From NCBI GenBank assembly GCA_013334655.1, contig JAAXXD010000001.1, positions 23,705 through 78,848 of the forward strand: a DNA stretch of 55,144 nt, in the 5' to 3' direction. The stretch is from Chlorobaculum sp. (GTDB lineage Bacteria > Bacteroidota > Chlorobiia > Chlorobiales > Chlorobiaceae). The position numbers were made by a program, and so were the translations under genes. Of this stretch, positions 27,057 to 36,748 are shown piece by piece; within the stretch, counting starts at the first letter, position 1, and each line of letters begins with the position of its first letter. The notes beneath the pieces are model-generated. The model saw only the letters and a list, made by a program, of their open reading frames with translations, was not told the DNA's origin and ran no database searches.

Positions 27057-28355
27057 TCAGAATCCCAACTGGGCATAGAAAGTCATCGAACTGGTAGGCA
27101 CCAAATTGAACCCATTGTCAATCACAGTGCTTTTGGTCACATCTACATACTCAAGACCGATCTTGCAGTTCGGCCTGAGCAGGGCGCCAATGCCCGGAAT
27201 GATCTTGGTGTACTTACCATTGTAACTGTCCTTCAGATGTTCGTACCTGATTGCCCCAAAAAGCCACGGATAGAACCAGTAATCCCCTTCGAGCGACACC
27301 GCATTCCGTTTACCATAATCGATACCGGTTAATGGATCGATAACTTCATTGAAACGAGAATACTGTGCTACCAGACGCAGATTACCATAGTTGGCCCGAA
27401 TATCGCCACCCCAAGCTGTCTTTGTCAGACCGGAAGTGTAATCTTCAGCATTCACATTACCACCTTTTTCCGAGTGAAAAATATTGAGCCCCAAGGTCAC
27501 GGAGTTATCCAGACCAATACTCTGATTACCAAGGGTACCGCCAGAACCACTCATCAGACCTGCTCCACCAAACTTTATGCTTGCTCTGGCAAATTTTGAG
27601 TCGTCAAAAGTGCCGCCATGTTCCAATCCATCTGGTTGTTCCTCAGCCTCATCGCTTTGCGGATTCCTTCCGAAACCGGCAAGCAATGAGTAGCCCACAG
27701 AACCACTGTCACCGGCTATTCTCAACTCCACACCCTTGTTAGGGCTGGGCAACTGAGCGGCATAACCATTGAGATCACCTCCCGCGCTGAGCGAAATCAT
27801 ATCGAACTGTTCCGGGAATCCAACCGTGCCTAACGCAACGGTGATCCCTGGCTTGAACGTCCAGAGCAACTGCAAACGACCCAAGGTTGGTGATTCGACA
27901 TTGGTCATACCGAAATCACCGATATAACTGATCTGCTCAGTTATAGTACCGGCAAAAAATACATCCAGCTCTTCTCCAATATCCGAGCCTTTAAATTTCC
28001 CGGAATTATTCACCTTGCTGCTGGTTGCATTGAGTCTTGCCAGAAATCCGAGTGAAGGCATGTTGGGAATGTCGGAAGGCCAGATAGCATTTGGAAACTG
28101 TTTTTTATAGGCATCCGATCCAAGTTGGATTGGCTCCTCCTTTACCATCTCTTCATCGGTACCGTCAGGGAAACGATAACCATTGTTCCTGAACGCTTCG
28201 CCAAAGCCGTTTCGAGCTGGAAAAGCGATATGGCATGTCGAACACGCCGTATGATATTTTCGAGCAAACGCCGGAATTGCTGAACCCTCCTGGCTCCATA
28301 AAAGCATTGGCATTGCACAAAGTCCAATGAGAGAAAAACGGATGTATTTCTTCAT
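27057..28355 (-). CDS. Fused monohaem c-type cytochrome / outer-membrane porin (Cyc2-like)
   Basis: The 432-residue protein has a signal peptide (MKKYIRFSLIGLCAMPMLLW), then a single haem motif CSTCH (Cys38, Cys41, His42) within ARKYHTACSTCHIAFPARNG. A long series of amphipathic beta strands follows, ending in an aromatic residue (FYAQLGF), as in outer-membrane barrels. This is the architecture of Cyc2, the outer-membrane cytochrome-porin of iron oxidisers, also reported in some Chlorobi. The haem would sit in the pore entrance and pass electrons across the outer membrane. The donor cannot be told: iron(II), sulfide or another reductant. It is a single gene with its own terminator, next to a decayed polysulfide reductase locus. 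Confidence 0.75.
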   Translation of the reverse strand: MKKYIRFSLIGLCAMPMLLWSQEGSAIPAFARKYHTACSTCHIAFPARNGFGEAFRNNGYRFPDGTDEEMVKEEPIQLGSDAYKKQFPNAIWPSDIPNMPSLGFLARLNATSSKVNNSGKFKGSDIGEELDVFFAGTITEQISYIGDFGMTNVESPTLGRLQLLWTFKPGITVALGTVGFPEQFDMISLSAGGDLNGYAAQLPSPNKGVELRIAGDSGSVGYSLLAGFGRNPQSDEAEEQPDGLEHGGTFDDSKFARASIKFGGAGLMSGSGGTLGNQSIGLDNSVTLGLNIFHSEKGGNVNAEDYTSGLTKTAWGGDIRANYGNLRLVAQYSRFNEVIDPLTGIDYGKRNAVSLEGDYWFYPWLFGAIRYEHLKDSYNGKYTKIIPGIGALLRPNCKIGLEYVDVTKSTVIDNGFNLVPTSSMTFYAQLGF

Positions 28356-29456
28356 AAAAAATCTCCTTTATTTATTATTTTGGAGGATTGAAACAGATTA
28401 TGAAAACGACAAGAACTATATATCATGCCTATATATAAAACATATAGGCATTGTGTTATCAAGCACACACAATTACTCGTATGCAACTGATAAAAATGGT
28501 CGCACTTTCCACAAACAAACCGAACGCAGTAACAGCACAAGCAGAAACAAGTGCTTTGTTATGCAAACCCCGAATCACATTTACGATAGACTGTACCTAT
28601 ACTCTATCAGGATTTCACGGGGATTTACATTAGCATCATGGCGTTTTGATTTTTAGATAACCGATACAACCTTTTGATTATCAGTGTTTTCATTATCTTC
28701 ATTTCTGCAAATCGAGCATAACCATCCACCGGATGATACGGCTAATTATTTCAATGCTTTAAAGCAATCAAATAAGCATAAATGAGCGGGATCGAGCTCA
28801 TTCTGATCAATAAAGAAATGACCGTGTCGATATAAACGGGACAGGCTTTAGCCTGAGTCCAATCTACACCATGATCACAACATATGCACATCCCATGCTA
28901 TCAAACCGATAGGGTCATAAAAAGACGGACATAAAGTCCGACATTGTTTCTCGTAGTGTAGGTCGGCAAACAGTCCCGGCTTTGCAGAATAGGTTATTTT
29001 GGGGATCTGCGCGAAGTAGTGGCTTTACCTTTCAATAAGAGCAATAGATTACTGCATCTAACGATAGTAATTTAAGCAATAATATTACTTTTGCAAGCCG
29101 AATCTTAACAATTGTTTAAAAAAACATAAAAAAAATAAATAGTAACTACTACTATTTACGAAACTGCATCAAAACGTCAATCAACGAAAACCATTTAACA
29201 CTCATTAGCTGTAGCCATAACGAATATACTCTCCGTTCGAATTACTACTCCCTTTCGGCGATGTCGAGCGTATTCTGGTCGGCGATGTTCCCGGCTCTGA
29301 TTGACGGTCTTTTGCAAATCCACTCGTAAAGCACGCCAATCAGCGACCAAGCAACGTTGACACAGGCAAACGAGGTATCGCCGCAGACGTTCGTGGGTAC
29401 GAGCAGGCGTATCGGATTCATCAATGCACCGTTGACCATCTCGACTCAGATGCCTG
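28356..29456. other. AT-rich gene-poor region
   Basis: About 1.1 kb without a supported gene. Several short palindromes occur (for example GGAC-ataa-GTCC at about 28933). From 29195 to 29456 the base composition rises again, and there are open frames of 60-110 codons that do not match any family I know. They probably belong to decayed sequence next to the truncated psrB. Confidence 0.5.
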
Positions 29457-29648
29457 TCATGGTAATATAACCGCCGACTGAAATCGCTCCATTCGGCTAT
29501 CAGGATACGATCCCACCTCCTTGTCCTCGACATGCGTCCGGAACTTCTCGCTCCAGAAGGGGGTCTGGTTTTCGGTCGAACACGCCGCCATGCAGGCCTG
29601 ACAGCCGACGCAGGTGCGCATATCCATTACCATTCCATAACGGGCCAT
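29457..29648 (-). pseudogene. psrB: Polysulfide reductase iron-sulfur subunit PsrB, N-terminal fragment
   Basis: The first 50 residues are a ferredoxin-type domain as in PsrB/NrfC: MARYGMVMDMRTCVGCQACMAAC with the first four-cysteine cluster, then ENQTPFWSEKFR. After SYPD the sequence loses similarity and stops at 63 codons, whereas the family needs about 190 residues and four clusters. The start lies 18 bp after the psrA stop, as in intact psrAB operons. No psrC follows. Confidence 0.8.
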
Positions 29649-29666
29649 AGAGAATCACTCCTTCAG

Positions 29667-31972
29667 TTAACTGTTGACTGGCCTGACGCTGACCGTGAAC
29701 TCCTGCGACATGAACGATGCCGCTATCGGCTCCATGCTGTAGGGCATCAGTTCGTTCAGGACGGTGCCCTTTCCGGCGACGCTGAGCTTTTTGTTTTTGC
29801 TGCCGTAAGCCGAGGGCAGGAAGACCGTGTCGGGCCGTATCATTTCGGTGGTGAAGAGCGTCGTTTTCACCTTGGGGCAGCGCAGGTTGGTCACTACGAC
29901 CTTCTGGCCGTTCGAGAGGCCGAGCGATTTGGCTTTGGTCGCGTTCATCCACAACCCCATGAACTGCCCCTTCTTGGGTTCGGTGACTGCGGCGAGCAGC
30001 GCGTTGTTGCTGTTGGTCGATGCGTGCGACACCACCGGCACCTTGCCGGAGGTGAAGTAAAATTCGTCCGCCGCGAGCGTATTCTTGTCGCCCTGATCCT
30101 TGAGCACGCGCGGCACGTAACCGAGCACCGGGTTGAAGATCGGCTGCGCTCCCGCTTTTTGCGTGAAAGATTCGAGAATCGGGCTGAACAGCTCCAGTCG
30201 CCCAGACATGGTCGGTACGGGAGGCTTGCGCGGCAGGTTCATCTCCTCGACCACCTCGGCGCGCTCTTGAGCAAGAGCACGCCCTTTGTGCGGATCGTCG
30301 CTTCGGCCTCGGCGGCGCTCATCGCTTTGCCGGTCAGTTGGCCGTTGAAGGTCAGTTCGCCCCTGACCGCTTCGTAGAGGCCGGTGTCGGCCATCGCGGG
30401 CAGGAAGGCCGAGGGCTTGCCCGCTTTCTGCTGCTCTATCGCCCAGGCGAACGAGAAGCCCGGCTTGCCGTGCTCCCAAGCCTTCGGGTTGGCGAAGATG
30501 TCGAGCAGGCCGTAGGCGAAGCCCATGCCGGGGCGCTCCACCGGCGGCCCTTGATGTTCGCCGCCGTGCTGCATGTTGTGCCACGCCTTTTCGGAGCGGT
30601 GGTGGTACTCGCCGTTCATCAGCCAGCCGCCCGGCTTGTCGATGCCGCCGACGAGCGTCTGGATGATCGCCTGCAACCGTCGCTGGCCGATGAGGTGGTG
30701 GTAGCGCGCGCCCATCCAGCCGGGATCGACCATCGCGGGGCGCGCCTGGCCGAACTCGATGGCGATGCGCCGGATCGTCTCGGCGGGCACGTCGGTGATG
30801 GCCGCCGCCCATTCAGGGGTGAAGGTTTCGGACTCCTCGATGAAGAGATCGAACACCGTTTTGACCGCGTGGCCTTTCCATGTCAGACCCGCCGGAGCGT
30901 TCAGCGCGGGCTGGATGCGTCCGCCGCCCGCCGCCTTCTCGTTGGTGTTGATGTAGCCCGGAACCGCGCGGACGGCGCCGCTGATCGAATCGAGCACGTA
31001 ATATGAGGATGGCTTGCCTCCGTTCATGTCGGCGGCAAGGTGCACCGCGCCATTCTCGTCCTTGTAGGCGAGGAACGGAGCGTTGGTGTGTTTCGAGACG
31101 AAGTCGGCGTCGTAGAGCTTTTCGCGGAGCAGCGTGTGCAGCATCGCGAGGAAGAAGGCGTGGTCGGTGCCAGGCTTGACCGGAATCCACTCGTCCGCCT
31201 TCGAGGCCAGCTCGCCCATGCGCGGGTCGAGGCAGACCACCTTCGCGCCGTTCTTCTTCGCCTGGCCGAAACGCACGGCGCGGGCGGTCGAAATCGCCGC
31301 CACCGAGGCGTTGTTGAGGCTGAAGAGGATGTATCGCGCGTTCTCGAAGTCGGCCAGCACCTCGTCGTGCACGTTGAAGTTGCCGGTCACGAGGTCGGTG
31401 CCGAGGTGCCCCGCCGTGACGCAGTGCTGCAACGGCGAAGCCACGATGTTGGGAATCTGCATCGTCTGGCAGAAGGGGAGGCTGAAGTGCATGTACGACA
31501 CGCAGGCCGTCCAGCCGCCGATGAGGCTCACCTCCCACGGGTTGACCTTCTGGAGGCGGCTCACGATGTAGCTGTAGGCCTCGTCCCAGGTAGCTGCGCG
31601 GAAGTTCCACTCGCCGCGCTTGCTGCCCGCGACGCGAATCAGCGGTTGCTTGAGGCGGTCGGGATCGTAGGTCTGGCGAAGTCCGGCCTGGCCGCGAGCG
31701 CAGATGCGGCCACGATTGAGCGGGATTTCGGGATTGCCGTCGATCTTGACAATCCGGCGCACACCATCGCTCTCGCGGGTTTGCACCTTGATGTCGCAGA
31801 ACGAAGAGCAGAAGTTGCAAATGCTCGGCACCCAGGTGCTCGCGCTGCCGCCAGCAGCGCCATCCGAAGATGAGGCGGTCGCCAGTCCCCAGATAGGGCG
31901 AAGCAGTGACATACCGCCAAGTACGCCAGCCGCCGCGAGAAACTGACGGCATGAAATGATTTATTTATACAT
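29667..31972 (-). pseudogene. psrA: Polysulfide/thiosulfate reductase molybdopterin subunit PsrA, disrupted
   Basis: A near full-length (about 768 codons) member of the molybdopterin oxidoreductase family: SICNFCSSFCDIKV with the [4Fe-4S] cysteines, GRICARGQAG, GNFNVHDEV, and a C-terminal MopB-binding part (LRCPKVKTTLFTTEMIRPD). Three lesions are visible. Codon 4 after ATG 31972 is TAA (31961-31963). The Tat signal reads SCRQFLAAAG instead of SRRxFL. A one-base deletion in an A run near 30266 shifts the frame, so GVLLLK continues as SAPRWSRR-stop instead of ERAEVVEEMN. Translation could only restart at ATG 31912, without an export signal. Polysulfide reductase activity from this locus is therefore most unlikely. 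Confidence 0.85.
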
Positions 31973-32370
31973 AAAGCTTCCCTTCAGACAGATGGTTAAT
32001 GCCGTAATTCCCAAGCGGGAAATCAATGATAGCTGGATAAGGGATTCAGGTTTGCCGTATCGATCAATGGCAAAGAAAACAACAATATAGCGCGACATCA
32101 TACACGATGCAATATCTGGTGGCGCGTTTATCTGCTTTGATAACAATTATTTATGCAGATTCTGAGCGTCTGTCAGGTCGTGCGGAAAATGTTCGCGAAA
32201 CCCGTCTGGTTACTTCGATTCCGGCGTTTATTTATTACGAACGCTTTATCAATGTCAAAATAACGGCAGCGGGTAGCAGCATAAATATTAACGGCTTGAA
32301 TGGCTTTGGCGATTGTGTTTTTTATGGCTAAGGGAAGAAGAGGATTTTACGCCATCAGAAGCGGATGGGC
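31973..32370. other. Intergenic region between psrA remnant and amtB
   Basis: An AT-rich stretch of about 400 bp with no supported gene; it ends in the amtB terminator. Confidence 0.5.
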
Positions 32371-32406
32371 AAAAAAAAGACGCCACCCGGAAAAGGCGGC
32401 GTCTTG
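32371..32406 (-). terminator. Rho-independent terminator of amtB
   Basis: On the minus strand AAGACGCC (32398-32405) pairs with GGCGTCT (32378-32384) and a run of eight T follows (32371-32378). Confidence 0.9.
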
Positions 32407-32427
32407 ATGAACAGGTTGCAGCAAAGA

Positions 32428-33978
32428 TTATTTTGACAGCGGAGTCTCGGAGTTCTTGTCGAGCCTGATGCCGCAGTAGCCCTCGACGCCCATTTCGGGA
32501 ATGTCGAGACCGTCGAGTTCGTCATCGGGGTTGACGCGATTGCCGATGGTGACATCGATGAGCTTGAAGACCACGAATCCGATGATGCCGACGTAAATGA
32601 TGTTGGCGAGTACGCCGATCACTTCCGCATAAAACTGTCCGGCATTGCCGTAGAACAGGCCGGTGACCGGACCGGCAACGCCGTTCCAACCATCGCCATA
32701 GGTGCCGTCGGCAAAAAGACCAAGGGCGATGCAGCCCCACGCGCCGTTGACGCCGTGCACCGCGACCGCGCCAACCGGGTCGTCGATCTTGAGCACCTTC
32801 TCGATGAAGAAAGCCGCCTCGATCACCAGCACACCGGAGATGAGGCCGATGAGCGCCGCCGCCTGCACGTTCACGAAGCCGGAAGGCGCGGTGATCGCCA
32901 CCAGACCGGCGAGCAGGCCGTTAATCATCATGGTCGGGTCGGGCTTCTTGGTTTTGAAGAGCCACATGTAGAGCATCGAGGCGGCAGCGCCGGTCGCCGA
33001 GGCGATCATGGTGTTGACCGCAACCACGCTGATGCGCAGGTCAGTGCCAGCGAGGGTCGAGCCGGGGTTGAAGCCGAACCAGCCGAAAGCGAGGATGAAC
33101 GCGCCGACGATGGCCATCGGGATGTTGTGGCCGGGAATGGCGTTGGGCGAACCGTCCTTGTTGTACTTGCCGATACGTGGGCCGATGATGATCGCGCCGA
33201 CCAGAGCCAGCACGCCGCCAGTCATATGCACAACCGATGAACCGGCGAAATCGACGTGGCCGTGGCCAAGACCAAAGTCCTTGCCGAGCATGGCCAGCCA
33301 TCCGCCGCCCCACACCCAGTTGCCGTAGAGCGGATAGATGATAGTACCGACGAAAATGCCGTAGATCGCGAAGGCCGAGAACTTCCAGCGCTCAGCCATC
33401 GAGCCGGTCGGGATGGTCGCGGTGGTGTCCATGAAGACCATCTGGAAGAGGAAGAGCGCAAACACGCCGACATCATACACGTTGTTCAGAAAAAAACCCT
33501 TCATGCCGAACAGGCCGAGGGTGTGACCGAACAGGTTGATGGTGAACTCCTGGTTAAGTCCTTCGTAGCCGCCCAGCGTACCCAGCGTGCCGATGCCGCC
33601 GAACATGATGGCGAAGCCGCTGATGAAAAAGCCGAGCATACCGATCGGATAGATCATCATGTTCATCGACATGGTGTGTGCGGCGTTTTTGGCTCTGGTC
33701 AGGCCCGCTTCGACCATCGCGAAACCAGCCTGCATGAACATGACGAGGAAGCCGGTGAGCAGCACCCAGATCATGTTGATCGAAATCTTGTTCTTGCCGA
33801 TCTGGTCGGTGATTTCAGCGGCAGTCGGCGTTCCCGGATTTGCCGCCGAGATATCGGCAGTCACGCCAACTTTCGCTCCCGACGGATCGGGCTGCGTGTA
33901 GGCATGGAGATCACCCCCCATCGCAATGCCCAGCATCAGGAGGACTCCTGTCAATACGAAAATCAGTTTCTGTACCAT
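32428..33978 (-). CDS. amtB: Ammonium transporter
   Basis: Amt/Rh-family channel for ammonium uptake across the inner membrane. The 516-residue protein has a signal peptide (LIFVLTGVLLMLGIAMG) and a longer periplasmic lead, then eleven helices. Family sequences include MQAGFAMVEAGLTRAKNA, the phenylalanine gate region, DFAGSSVVHMTGG, FGWFGFNPGS and VAVHGVNGAWG with the pore histidine. The C-terminal tail holds GCGIRLDK. The PII gene lies 50 bp upstream on the same strand, the classical glnK-amtB pair in which PII plugs the channel when nitrogen is plentiful. Confidence 0.95.
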   Translation of the reverse strand: MVQKLIFVLTGVLLMLGIAMGGDLHAYTQPDPSGAKVGVTADISAANPGTPTAAEITDQIGKNKISINMIWVLLTGFLVMFMQAGFAMVEAGLTRAKNAAHTMSMNMMIYPIGMLGFFISGFAIMFGGIGTLGTLGGYEGLNQEFTINLFGHTLGLFGMKGFFLNNVYDVGVFALFLFQMVFMDTTATIPTGSMAERWKFSAFAIYGIFVGTIIYPLYGNWVWGGGWLAMLGKDFGLGHGHVDFAGSSVVHMTGGVLALVGAIIIGPRIGKYNKDGSPNAIPGHNIPMAIVGAFILAFGWFGFNPGSTLAGTDLRISVVAVNTMIASATGAAASMLYMWLFKTKKPDPTMMINGLLAGLVAITAPSGFVNVQAAALIGLISGVLVIEAAFFIEKVLKIDDPVGAVAVHGVNGAWGCIALGLFADGTYGDGWNGVAGPVTGLFYGNAGQFYAEVIGVLANIIYVGIIGFVVFKLIDVTIGNRVNPDDELDGLDIPEMGVEGYCGIRLDKNSETPLSK

Positions 33979-34028
33979 GGTGGTTGTTTACTTACATGAA
34001 TTGGTGATAATATTTTTGTATTTCAATC

Positions 34029-34382
34029 CTAATCCTTGTTGTACAGCGATTCGTCGCCGCTCTCTCCTGTCCGGATTCTGTAGGACTGCGCGATGTCAGA
34101 AACGAAGATTTTGCCGTCTCCGACTTCGCCGGTTCTGGCGTATTTCAGAAGGCAATCAACGGTTTTCTGAAGATTGATGTCGCGCACGACGATTGACAGA
34201 TAACGGCGCGAGATGTATGACGTATCTCTGACGGTGCCGCGGTAGATTTCCGTCCGGTGCTTCTTGTCGTTGCCCTGCCCGGTGACATCCCACCAGGTGA
34301 AGAAATCGATATCGATTTCATGCAGAGCCTTTTTGACCGCTTCGTACTGGCTGGTCCGGATGATGGCTTCGATTTTTTTCAT
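34029..34382 (-). CDS. PII-family nitrogen regulatory protein (GlnK type)
   Basis: A 117-residue PII protein: MKKIEAIIRTSQYEAVKKAL at the start, IYRG of the T-loop, RTGEVGDGKIFV and a C-terminal YRIRTGESGDE. ATG 34382 gives the standard start; an upstream extension to 34454 is not conserved. The T-loop differs from GlnB/GlnK: the usual GFGRQKGH is replaced by TGQGNDKKHR with one residue more, so the Gln that contacts 2-oxoglutarate/ATP is missing at its normal place, while the uridylylation-type Tyr (IYRG) is kept. It should bind AmtB encoded directly downstream. Confidence 0.92.
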   Translation of the reverse strand: MKKIEAIIRTSQYEAVKKALHEIDIDFFTWWDVTGQGNDKKHRTEIYRGTVRDTSYISRRYLSIVVRDINLQKTVDCLLKYARTGEVGDGKIFVSDIAQSYRIRTGESGDESLYNKD

Positions 34383-34731
34383 GGTTTGTGATGGCTGCTG
34401 TTTGCTGAAAGTTGATCTCGATGGCGTCCCGGCTGAAAAAGCCGATAAGTTCATTCAATCATAGGTCATAAGCACTCCTTCCCATTAATAGCGGAGGTAT
34501 GTTTTTTTAAAATTTTAAGGATTTCATTTCTATTAACAAAATAATTTAAACAATAAATACATTTTTGTAATAATTTATATTCAATAAAGAGGCATCTGTC
34601 GAAATAAATGAGGTGCTTTTTGGTTGCAGGCTGAGAAGGTAATGGCAGGGCTGGGTACTGGTTAGGGAGCAAAGCAAAGTGAACTGGCGGACGGAACATG
34701 GGGAGATGCGTTTATCCTGTGTCTTCCTGCT
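34383..34731. other. Intergenic region upstream of the glnK-amtB operon
   Basis: It holds the glnK promoter region and an AT-rich stretch at 34500-34590. No canonical sigma-54 site or gene is recognised. Confidence 0.5.
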
Positions 34732-34872
34732 TCAAGTGGAGCGCATCGTATGACGCAGGTTGGCGAGCAATGCAAGGATGGAAAAGAGGATAAGCCCGTA
34801 AAGAAGATAGCGGTAGCGCTGAAGACTGAGTGCTGTCGGTTGTCGGCGTTTGCTGAAAAACTCGGAGCGCAA
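34732..34872 (-). CDS. Possible small single-span membrane protein
   Basis: A 46-codon frame from TTG 34872, with GCAGG upstream, would start four bases after the histidine kinase stop. It contains one hydrophobic segment (YLLYGLILFSILALLANL) flanked by basic residues. The start codon is rare and no family is known, so this is a tentative call. Confidence 0.25.
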   Translation of the reverse strand: MRSEFFSKRRQPTALSLQRYRYLLYGLILFSILALLANLRHTMRST

Positions 34873-34876
34873 GTGC

Positions 34877-36694
34877 TTAACCTGCTGGCAGCGTGAAGTG
34901 AAACGCTGAGCCTTTGCCGAGGGTGCTTTCGACGCCGACCGAGCCGCCGTGGATGTTGACGATCTCACGGACAATCGAGAGACCAAGCCCGATGCCTGAT
35001 TTTTCGTCCTGGCCGGGAACGCGGTAGAACTGGTCGAAGATGTGCTTCAGATGCTCCGGGGCGATGCCCGCACCGGTATCCTCGACCGAAAAGCGGATGC
35101 CCGCAAGCTCTGCCTGCGCCTTGACGGTGATTTTGCCACCGCCCGGCGTGAAGCGGATGGCGTTCGAGAGGAGATTGGCGAACACGTGCCTGATGCTCAC
35201 CGCGTCGGCGAGCACCTCCGGCAGGCCCGCCGGAATGTCGAGCACCAGCTCGATGGATTTGTCCCTGAAATCGCTGATGAACGGCTCGATCCCCTCCCGG
35301 ACAAGCCAGTCCGGTTGATGCGCCGCCAAGTTCAGCCGCGCCCTGCCGGACTCCAGACGGTTGAGATCGAGCAGGTCGTCGAGAATTTCGGTCAGCCGGG
35401 CGCTCTCTTCGCTGGCGGTTTGCAGCAAATCCGCCTGTTTGTCGTTCAGTGAACCCACGCGCTGTTCAAGCAGCAGATGAATGGCCATTCTCAGCGAGGT
35501 CAGCGGGGTGCGAAGCTGGTGCGAGACGGTCGAGACGACGCCGCGCTTGAGTTCCCGCTGCTCGTGCGCCTGCGTCATGTCGTGCAGAATCAGAACTACG
35601 CCATTGCTGCCAATGCCGCCCAGCGTATGAGGGATGACGGTAGCCGCCGGTTTGAAGAAAAATTCGCGGTTCTCGATGAACTTCTGGATGTAGCCGTTGC
35701 CGTTACTTTCGGCGGTGCCTCCGGTTGCGATGGCTCGGGCGAGCAGTTCCGGCAGCCAGTCATAGCCGAGTTTCGCGGCTTCAGCGCCTGGCTTTATGCC
35801 GAAATAACGGTTTGCCGAGATGGTGGCGACATCCACCCGTCCTTCGGGATCGAAAATCGCTATCGGCGCGGGCAGCATGTTCATCACCTCCTGCGTCGCC
35901 TTGCGCGTGCGTTCGAGCTTCTGCTCGTCGCTTCTGCGCACCTTGCGGAGGGTCGAGGCCATCTCGTTGAAAGCCTGCGATAGCTGGCCGATCTCGTCAT
36001 TTGACGTATTTTCGATAACCAGATCGAGATTCCCGCTTCTGATCTCGTTGGCCGAGGCGATCAGGCGGGAGACAGGTTTCAGAATCCAGCGCCGCGACTG
36101 GTAGCTGAAGATGAGCGCGACCGCAGCACTGGCCGCGATAGCCAGCAGGATGCGGTTGTGCGCCGATTCGGCGAGACGTCGGGCGGCGTGATTCGCCTCG
36201 GTCATCCGGGCCTGGTTCATGTCGAGAATCTGCTGGGCGAGCAGCTTGATCTCCGAATGCATGGGAAGGACGGTCGTGAAGTAGCGGTCGCGGCGCTGTT
36301 GAAGAGGGGTCGAATCTACGCTTACGGCGCGGATTGCTTTGGCGTAATCGTTGTACAGCCGAGCAATCCGGTCGGCCTTCTCCTGCTCGCCCGGCAAGGT
36401 GATGTTGCCGAGTTCGACCTGCAACGCCTCGCGGAACCGCTGTTCACTTTCGGCGACATTGACTGAGCCTGTCGGGTGCCCGGTGGAGAAGGATTGCAAC
36501 GCCTCGATGTTCATCTTTTCGAGCGCCTCCTTCATCTCCTGGGCGGCGGCGACGCTCCGGTAGTTCTGACGGAGAATCACATCGATGGCGCTGCCGAGCT
36601 CGTCGACCTGCGTGATGGTCAGCATCCCGATGATGCCGATGATGGCCAGCAATCCGCCGAAGCCGAGGGCGAGTTTGTGCTTCAGGCTGACCAC
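34877..36694 (-). CDS. Membrane sensor histidine kinase (KinB-like: HAMP, PAS, HisKA, HATPase)
   Basis: The 605-residue protein has an N-terminal membrane helix (LGFGGLLAIIGIIGMLTIT), a helical periplasmic sensor of about 150 residues and a second span (ILLAIAASAAVALIF, about 182-196). HAMP (KPVSRLIASANEIRSG), PAS (about 265-380), the HisKA box with phospho-His in STVSHQLRTPLTSLR, and the ATPase N, G1 and G2 boxes (NLLSNAIRF, DTGAGI, GIGLGLSI) follow. The start is GTG 36694. It is downstream of a sigma-54 response regulator and an APC permease on the same strand; the pair resembles KinB/AlgB. Confidence 0.92.
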   Translation of the reverse strand: MVSLKHKLALGFGGLLAIIGIIGMLTITQVDELGSAIDVILRQNYRSVAAAQEMKEALEKMNIEALQSFSTGHPTGSVNVAESEQRFREALQVELGNITLPGEQEKADRIARLYNDYAKAIRAVSVDSTPLQQRRDRYFTTVLPMHSEIKLLAQQILDMNQARMTEANHAARRLAESAHNRILLAIAASAAVALIFSYQSRRWILKPVSRLIASANEIRSGNLDLVIENTSNDEIGQLSQAFNEMASTLRKVRRSDEQKLERTRKATQEVMNMLPAPIAIFDPEGRVDVATISANRYFGIKPGAEAAKLGYDWLPELLARAIATGGTAESNGNGYIQKFIENREFFFKPAATVIPHTLGGIGSNGVVLILHDMTQAHEQRELKRGVVSTVSHQLRTPLTSLRMAIHLLLEQRVGSLNDKQADLLQTASEESARLTEILDDLLDLNRLESGRARLNLAAHQPDWLVREGIEPFISDFRDKSIELVLDIPAGLPEVLADAVSIRHVFANLLSNAIRFTPGGGKITVKAQAELAGIRFSVEDTGAGIAPEHLKHIFDQFYRVPGQDEKSGIGLGLSIVREIVNIHGGSVGVESTLGKGSAFHFTLPAG

Positions 36695-36748
36695 GGCGTT
36701 GCTCCGTCGGGTTGATGCGGATGTCCCTTTTTCATCGGTGAAGCGAAT

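Noticed and set aside
29195-29533. 112-codon frame overlapping the psrB fragment
   Set aside because: It lies in an alternative frame of decayed DNA and has no recognisable domain.
32107-32331. 74-codon plus-strand frame between psrA and amtB
   Set aside because: No ribosome site, AT-rich context and no family likeness.
34383-34500. Sigma-54 promoter for glnK-amtB
   Set aside because: No TGGCACG-N4-TTGCW match found upstream of glnK on either reading.
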